From the NCBI GenBank assembly GCA_035651455.1, contig DASRFR010000029.1, positions 496,001 through 560,000 of the forward strand: a stretch of DNA of 64,000 nt, in the 5' to 3' direction. Positions 59,602-64,000 of this stretch are shown piece by piece (positions within the stretch are counted from its first letter, which is position 1; each line of letters starts with the position of its first letter). Source of the DNA: DASRFR01 sp035651455 (GTDB taxonomy: Bacteria; Acidobacteriota; Terriglobia; Terriglobales; Acidobacteriaceae). Made by a program: the position numbers and the translations under genes. Below the pieces are notes generated by a model, which was given only the letters and a program-made list of their open reading frames with translations, ran no database searches and had not been told where the DNA came from.

Positions 59602-60969
59602 TCATTCTTCAGCACCCACTCCGCCCTCCGCGAGCGACTCGAAACGGGTGGAGTTCTTTAGGAAAGCCATTCTGACCCGACCGGTGGGTCCGTTGCGTTG
59701 TTTTGCGATGATAATCTCCGCCCGCCCCTGGAGGTCAGGATCATCCTGCTTGTAGACCTCTTCCCGGAAGATAAACATGACTAAGTCTGCGTCCTGCTCG
59801 ATCGAACCCGACTCGCGCAGGTCCGCTAATTGCGGCCGGTGGTCGCCCCCGCGACTTTCAGGAGCGCGGCTTAATTGTGACAGCGCGACAACCGGTACCT
59901 TTAGCTCTTTGGCCAACGCTTTCAGCCCCCGCGAAATAGCGGAGACTTCCTGCGTCCGGTTCTCGTAGCGCCGTCCACCTCCCGACATCAACTGCAGGTA
60001 ATCCACGATAATCAGGTCGAGTTTCCCAACAGACTGCTGCAAGCGTCGCGCCTTGGCCCGCATTTCACTAAGGGAGATGCCGGGAGTGTCATCGATGTAG
60101 ATTGGCGCGGTGGCCAGTTGCTCCATCGCCTGCACCACTTTCTGCATATCGTCACGCCAGAGCGAGCCTGTACGCATCTTGTGGGAATCCACCCGCGCTG
60201 CAGAGCACAGCAGACGCAGCAGCAAGGCCTCGCGTGACATTTCCAGGGAGAACATGCCGACCACTTTACGTTCCAGAATCGACGCGTTCTCGGCAATGTT
60301 CATGGCGAATGCGGTCTTGCCCATGGACGGCCGGGCAGCAATGATCACCAAGTCTGACGGTTGCAGGCCGCTTGTCATTTCATCCAGATCGGTATAGTGG
60401 GTCGCCAGCCCGGTGATGCGCTGTCCGCGTTGCAGCAGGGCGTCGACGGATCCGAACGACTCTTTCACGATCTCCTGGATACCCAGAAAACCCTGTCCTA
60501 TGCGTTTTTCCGAAAGCTGAAAGATGGCAGCTTCGGTGTCGCTGAGGATATCTTCGGCGGCATCGGCTTGTTCGGCAGCTCGTGCGATCGCGGAATTGGC
60601 GGCATGAATCAGTCCCCGCAGGAGCGCCTTGTCGCGAACGATCTTTACGTAGTGCTCGATGCTCGGCCGGTCGGGGACGCCGTCCACCAGGCTTGACACA
60701 TAAGCCACGTCGCCAATGGCTTCAAGTTCTTTGCGCCGGTCCAATTCGTCGATGAGGGTGATCATGTCCACCGGGCGGGACGACTCCATCAGCTCCATCA
60801 TTCGCGAATACAGACGGCGGTGGGAGTCGAGCGAGAAGTCCTCCGGCTTCAGGTGCTCGGCGGCCTGATGATAGGAAAGGTTGTCGAGGAGAATCGCGCC
60901 CAGGATCGAGCGCTCGGCTTCCACGTTCGCGGGAAGTCTGCTTACGACGTTGTAATCTGCGGTAGCCAG
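59602..60969 (-). CDS. dnaB: Replicative DNA helicase
   Basis: A RecA-type hexameric helicase. Family motifs are EAERSILGAILLDN in the N-domain, ARPSMGKTAFAMNIA (Walker A), the DnaB DYLQLMSGGGR segment (Walker B), and LSQLSRAPESRGGDHRPQLADLR, ending near EEVYKQDDPDLQGRAEIIIAKQRNGP in part. The first canonical start is GTG 60924, which gives 440 residues and loses the usual LPxNxEAER lead. Fifteen codons upstream, CTG 60969 would begin MATADYNVVSRLPANVEAERS, after AGGAAGAG, and gives 455 residues. I favour CTG; a TAG lies two codons before it. Confidence 0.94.
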   Translation of the reverse strand: MATADYNVVSRLPANVEAERSILGAILLDNLSYHQAAEHLKPEDFSLDSHRRLYSRMMELMESSRPVDMITLIDELDRRKELEAIGDVAYVSSLVDGVPDRPSIEHYVKIVRDKALLRGLIHAANSAIARAAEQADAAEDILSDTEAAIFQLSEKRIGQGFLGIQEIVKESFGSVDALLQRGQRITGLATHYTDLDEMTSGLQPSDLVIIAARPSMGKTAFAMNIAENASILERKVVGMFSLEMSREALLLRLLCSAARVDSHKMRTGSLWRDDMQKVVQAMEQLATAPIYIDDTPGISLSEMRAKARRLQQSVGKLDLIIVDYLQLMSGGGRRYENRTQEVSAISRGLKALAKELKVPVVALSQLSRAPESRGGDHRPQLADLRESGSIEQDADLVMFIFREEVYKQDDPDLQGRAEIIIAKQRNGPTGRVRMAFLKNSTRFESLAEGGVGAEE

Positions 60970-61236
60970 GGCCTAACTCTTCCTGAAACCTGTTGTGTGT
61001 ACGCAGAGGATAGTAGCTTCCCGAACCCTGTGCACGGTTGAGTATGTCTTCGGAAAAGTCCGGGCGAATTCAAAATACTTCGGTTGTAAAGTTGCGTCCT
61101 TGCGGGTTGAAATTGTAGGAGAAGATAAAGCGAAATTCAAGGGAGAAGGAAGTTACAATCCTCCGTCGCCTTCACTCAAGGCGAAAACAGGCTCAGAAAC
61201 CCAGACTGAAGCACTCACTTCCAACAACGGTGCCCT
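60970..61236. other. 267-bp spacer between dnaB and the M13 gene
   Basis: Lies upstream of dnaB and downstream of the M13 peptidase on the minus strand. It holds the dnaB promoter region, an AGGAAGAG element just before the proposed CTG start, and a small cgcctt/aaggcg hairpin near 61168-61184. I see no gene. Confidence 0.5.
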
Positions 61237-63321
61237 TCACCACACGCGACAGGCGTTCTCATGTACCATGGGCTGGCCGGCCTTGCATCCGAAGGCGTGC
61301 GCAAACTCGCTCATGTTCCCTACTACATTGTTGACGCGATACCGGCCCAGGGAGTGACCTTGCGTCAACACGGCAGTGCGCGCTGCCTCCGGCCGGTTCT
61401 CGCTGCACCATATATTGGCGTAGGACAGGAAGAAGGTCTGCAACTGGGTTAATCCATTGGTCGCGGGAGAATCCAGGCTTTTGCCCTGCGACTTCAGAGT
61501 ATTCTCCAGCGCATCCAGGGCGATGTGAATGCCTCCATTGTCGGCAGTATCCTCTCCGGCTGAAAGCTTGCCATTCTGTTGCACTCCCGCTTCAGGGACC
61601 TCTTGTGTGTACTCGTTCTGAATACATTGGTCGCGCTGTTCGTAGCTGGCCGACTCTTCCTTTGTCCACCAATCGCGCAGATTCCCATCGGCGTCGAACT
61701 TCCGGCCCTGGTCGTCGTAGCCGTGAATAATTTCGTGGCCGATCACCGCCCCGATGCCGCCATAGTTCACGGCATCGGTCTGTGAAACCTCAAAAAACGG
61801 CGGCTGCAGAATGCCAGCAGGGAAATTAATAGTGTTGGTCTGCGGATCTTCGTAAGCGTTCACGGTCGGGGGAGTCATGCCCCACAAGTAGCGGTCGGTA
61901 GGCTTTCCGGCCAAAGCCAGCCGGCGGTGAATTTCGAAACTGGACGACCGCGCAACGTTTCCCAGGAAGTCATTCCGCTTGATCTCCAACGAGGAATAAT
62001 CGCGCCAATGGTCGGGATAGCCGATCTTATCGACTTGCGCCCGCAACTTGGCATGGGCCAGTTCCTTGGTCTTCTCCGACATCCAGGTCTGTGCATCAAT
62101 GTCCTGATGCAGGGCCTGTTCCAGGGCTTTTACTAATTCCAGCATGCGCGCCTTGTTCTCAGCGGGAAAGTATTTCTTCACATAGGCCTGGCCGACGGCT
62201 TCTCCGAGATCCGCATCAGCATATTGAGAGCAGCGGCGCCAGCGAGGCTGGATCTGCTGTGAGCCGTTCAGGGTTTTCCCAAAGAACTGGAAGTTTGCGT
62301 CCACAAAGGGTTGGCTTGCGGAATTCGCCAGGTTGCGCAGCGTCGAATAGCGGAGATACGCTCGCCAATGCTCAATGGGCTCGGTAGCGATCAGCTTTTG
62401 CATGCCGCGGAAAAAATCCGGAGCCGTCACCAGGTACTCCGGCGACGCGGGCACATTCATCGCGGCAACGTAGCGGCTCCAGTCGAACGCCGGGGTCAAC
62501 GTCTGAACCTGTTGCAATGACATCTTGTTATTCAGGTTTTTAGGATCGCGCCGCAGCACGATATCCATAGCCGCCTGCGCCAGCGCCGTTTCCATGGCGA
62601 GAATTGTTTGCGCATCGCTGGCGGCCTGTGCCTCCGGTTCACCACTCAGTTGCAACAGGCGGCTTACATAACCCTGGTATTGCTCCCGGATCTGCTTGGA
62701 TTTGGCATCGTCCTTCAGATAAAACTCGCGCGCCGGCATTCCCATCCCTGACTGGTCCAGAACCGGAAGGGTCATGCGGGCATCGCCAAAATCCGGAGAG
62801 GAGTAGATGCCAAACAGCACTCCCTGATATTGGGCATCGATAAAGTTCAGGTTCGCTGGCCGAATGGTCTGATGGATTTCCGCCACTATTTCCGGTAATT
62901 GCGACGTATTTTTCAGCCCGGCGATTCGGTCCAGCAAAGGCTGCAGCGGCGTCAGTCCCTCTTTGTTGATGGTGTCTTCGTCCATGCAGGATCCGTAGTA
63001 GTCGCCCACCTTCTGCTCGATCCCGGTGTGATTCTGGTTGGCCGCCGCTTCTTCCAGGGTGCGGTGCACGGCTGAAACGTTCCAGATCGCCAGCATGGCG
63101 AAGGTCCCCCACGCGGCTTGATCGGGTGGGATCGGATTCTCCTTGATCCATTTGCCGCAGGCATATTGAAAAAAGTCATTGCAGGGACTCAGGCTGTGAT
63201 CCACCTGGTCGGGATTAAAACGTTCCAACTTAGGCATGGCCGGGGAAGATGGGGCATTGTTCTGCGAAAAGGACAGGGTAGCGACCAGGAGGAACGCAAA
63301 AATAGCTGTGGATCGAGTCAT
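61237..63321 (-). CDS. Exported M13 (neprilysin-like) metallopeptidase
   Basis: A 694-residue zinc peptidase with a signal peptide (TAIFAFLLVATLSFSQ). The N-terminal region has DFFQYACGKWIKENPIPPDQ, typical of M13/PepO. The zinc motif is HEIIH at 529-533 in IGHEIIHGYDDQGRKFD, followed by GEDTADNGG with the third zinc-ligand Glu. The protein ends VHENACRVW, matching the family's C-terminal CxVW. Acidobacteria often carry several such secreted peptidases, and three other metallopeptidases lie elsewhere in this window. ATG 63321. Confidence 0.94.
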   Translation of the reverse strand: MTRSTAIFAFLLVATLSFSQNNAPSSPAMPKLERFNPDQVDHSLSPCNDFFQYACGKWIKENPIPPDQAAWGTFAMLAIWNVSAVHRTLEEAAANQNHTGIEQKVGDYYGSCMDEDTINKEGLTPLQPLLDRIAGLKNTSQLPEIVAEIHQTIRPANLNFIDAQYQGVLFGIYSSPDFGDARMTLPVLDQSGMGMPAREFYLKDDAKSKQIREQYQGYVSRLLQLSGEPEAQAASDAQTILAMETALAQAAMDIVLRRDPKNLNNKMSLQQVQTLTPAFDWSRYVAAMNVPASPEYLVTAPDFFRGMQKLIATEPIEHWRAYLRYSTLRNLANSASQPFVDANFQFFGKTLNGSQQIQPRWRRCSQYADADLGEAVGQAYVKKYFPAENKARMLELVKALEQALHQDIDAQTWMSEKTKELAHAKLRAQVDKIGYPDHWRDYSSLEIKRNDFLGNVARSSSFEIHRRLALAGKPTDRYLWGMTPPTVNAYEDPQTNTINFPAGILQPPFFEVSQTDAVNYGGIGAVIGHEIIHGYDDQGRKFDADGNLRDWWTKEESASYEQRDQCIQNEYTQEVPEAGVQQNGKLSAGEDTADNGGIHIALDALENTLKSQGKSLDSPATNGLTQLQTFFLSYANIWCSENRPEAARTAVLTQGHSLGRYRVNNVVGNMSEFAHAFGCKAGQPMVHENACRVW

Positions 63322-63582
63322 TTACACCCCTTGAAACGACATTGCCGAAAATTGAAAGACAAAGAACTTAGACGCGCCAACCCACCCTTTGTCATACGGA
63401 AGCGAGCTGCCACACTGTTTTTGAGGCCAAGACTTCAGGCTGGCGCTTTTTGGCGCTTGTTTGTCCGTCTCCAGACAAGTTGAATGTGACTTGGAGTTTT
63501 GCCGGACAGAGCCTTCCCCCAATTCGGACTTATTCAAGTCCAATGTCCGCCATCACCGCGACCAACAGGTCGCGGTGGTGAT
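63322..63582. other. 261-bp spacer with a hairpin
   Basis: Lies before the M13 peptidase and after the truncated aldo/keto reductase (both minus). A 10-bp hairpin, caccgcgacc at 63554-63563 and ggtcgcggtg at 63568-63577 with an aaca loop, may end the reductase transcript but has no T tract. The rest presumably carries the M13 promoter; no gene was seen. Confidence 0.45.
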
Positions 63583-64000
63583 TTACGCTCTCCCGATTCG
63601 ATAGATCAGGTCTTCCTGCTCGGCTTTGCTCTCCGCGCCGATGGTAAATGCGTCCAGTACTCCGAGTGAGAGTGCGTAGCGGATCGCTTCGTCCTGCCGA
63701 GTACGCAAGTCTCCCTGGCCGAGAATCTTCATTCCAACCACTCCTTTTCCCGCGGCCTTCATCTCCCGCAGCACAGTTATAACCGTAGTGGGATCGGCGT
63801 CCATGTGCGATCCAATAGGATTAATGCGCGCCAGGTCGACTTCCACCCAGGGAGACCTGGCTGCCGCCCGGAGTGCCTCGATGCTGTGACACGAGCAGCC
63901 GTGCGCGCGAATAATGCCCTTCTCCTTTGCCTCTGAGAAGACATCCATGACGCCCCGGTAGCGTTCCGTCCAATCGCCTTCAGTGAGGCAATGCATCAGG
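63583..64000 (-). CDS. Aldo/keto reductase-like protein, 5' end cut by the window edge
   Basis: The frame is open to the right edge, so only the C-terminal part (about 139 residues) is visible. HCLTEGDWTERYRGVMDVFSEAKEKGIIRAHG and ARINPIGSHMDADPTTVITVL in part, plus GVVGMKILGQGDLRTRQDEAI in part, fit the NAD(P)H-dependent aldo/keto reductase family with its TIM-barrel end (LDAFTIGAESKAEQEDLI). Catalytic Tyr and Lys would lie beyond the edge. Substrate unknown. Confidence 0.8.
   Translation of the reverse strand, partial: LMHCLTEGDWTERYRGVMDVFSEAKEKGIIRAHGCSCHSIEALRAAARSPWVEVDLARINPIGSHMDADPTTVITVLREMKAAGKGVVGMKILGQGDLRTRQDEAIRYALSLGVLDAFTIGAESKAEQEDLIYRIGRA

Noticed and set aside
63554..63577. 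10-bp hairpin as an intrinsic terminator
   Set aside because: No T tract on either strand, so it is mentioned only as part of the spacer.
1..64000. CRISPR arrays, tRNA genes, rRNA, insertion sequences
   Set aside because: No repeat-spacer pattern, cloverleaf with a TpsiC arm or transposase was seen when reading the gaps; a tRNAscan or ISfinder run would settle this.

Overview
The window looks like a chromosomal segment of a soil-type Acidobacteriota (Terriglobia-like) bacterium. The basis is inference from gene content: many secreted metallopeptidases, glycine-zipper surface proteins, an alanine-glyoxylate-type aminotransferase, an M1 peptidase lacking GxMEN, and moderately high GC. No rRNA, tRNA, CRISPR array, insertion sequence or prophage was seen. 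It is a dense core-genome region with mostly short intergenic gaps.

Layout. 1-7 kb: end of a TonB-like protein, an S41 C-terminal-processing-protease homologue, a class A penicillin-binding protein, a secreted AbgB-like M20 amidohydrolase, 3-methyladenine glycosylase and a glycine-zipper protein. 7-16.4 kb: a peroxiredoxin with an in-frame TGA at its catalytic position, a secreted protein of unknown function, purD-purE, galU, mfd and a DDAH-like enzyme. 16.5-30 kb: an OprB-like porin, hemL, a NodB deacetylase, a deoxynucleoside kinase, panB-lipoprotein-panC, a class III aminotransferase, a PASTA protein, rsmB, fmt, def and aroC. 30-42.6 kb: two response regulators, a HAD hydrolase, a second glycine-zipper lipoprotein, a YhaM-like exonuclease, a SurA-like isomerase, M49-like, gluzincin and M1 peptidases, and a SpoIIE-type phosphatase.

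42.6-56 kb is a flagellar cluster. motB, motA and flbD are on minus; fliC, flaG, fliD, fliS and a FliT-sized unknown are on plus; flgL, flgK, flgN, flgM and then flgJ, flgI, flgH, flgA, flgG, flgF are on minus. Two near-consensus sigma-28 promoters (before fliC and before flgM) mark these as late genes. FlgM is the anti-sigma factor for that sigma, so the regulator and its targets lie together. 56-64 kb: maf, a VOC protein, lepA, dnaB, an M13 peptidase and a truncated aldo/keto reductase.

The strongest unusual feature is the peroxiredoxin gene at 7057-7530 (minus). Its frame reads through one TGA exactly where BCP-family enzymes have the peroxidatic cysteine. A hairpin with a GUU loop lies 17 nt downstream of the TGA, matching the general form of a bacterial SECIS element. 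It is most simply read as a selenocysteine peroxiredoxin. Other points are an S41 protease homologue lacking both catalytic residues, a flagellin carrying a repeat-like inserted domain, an orphan intrinsic terminator suggesting a small RNA, and a possible CTG start for dnaB.
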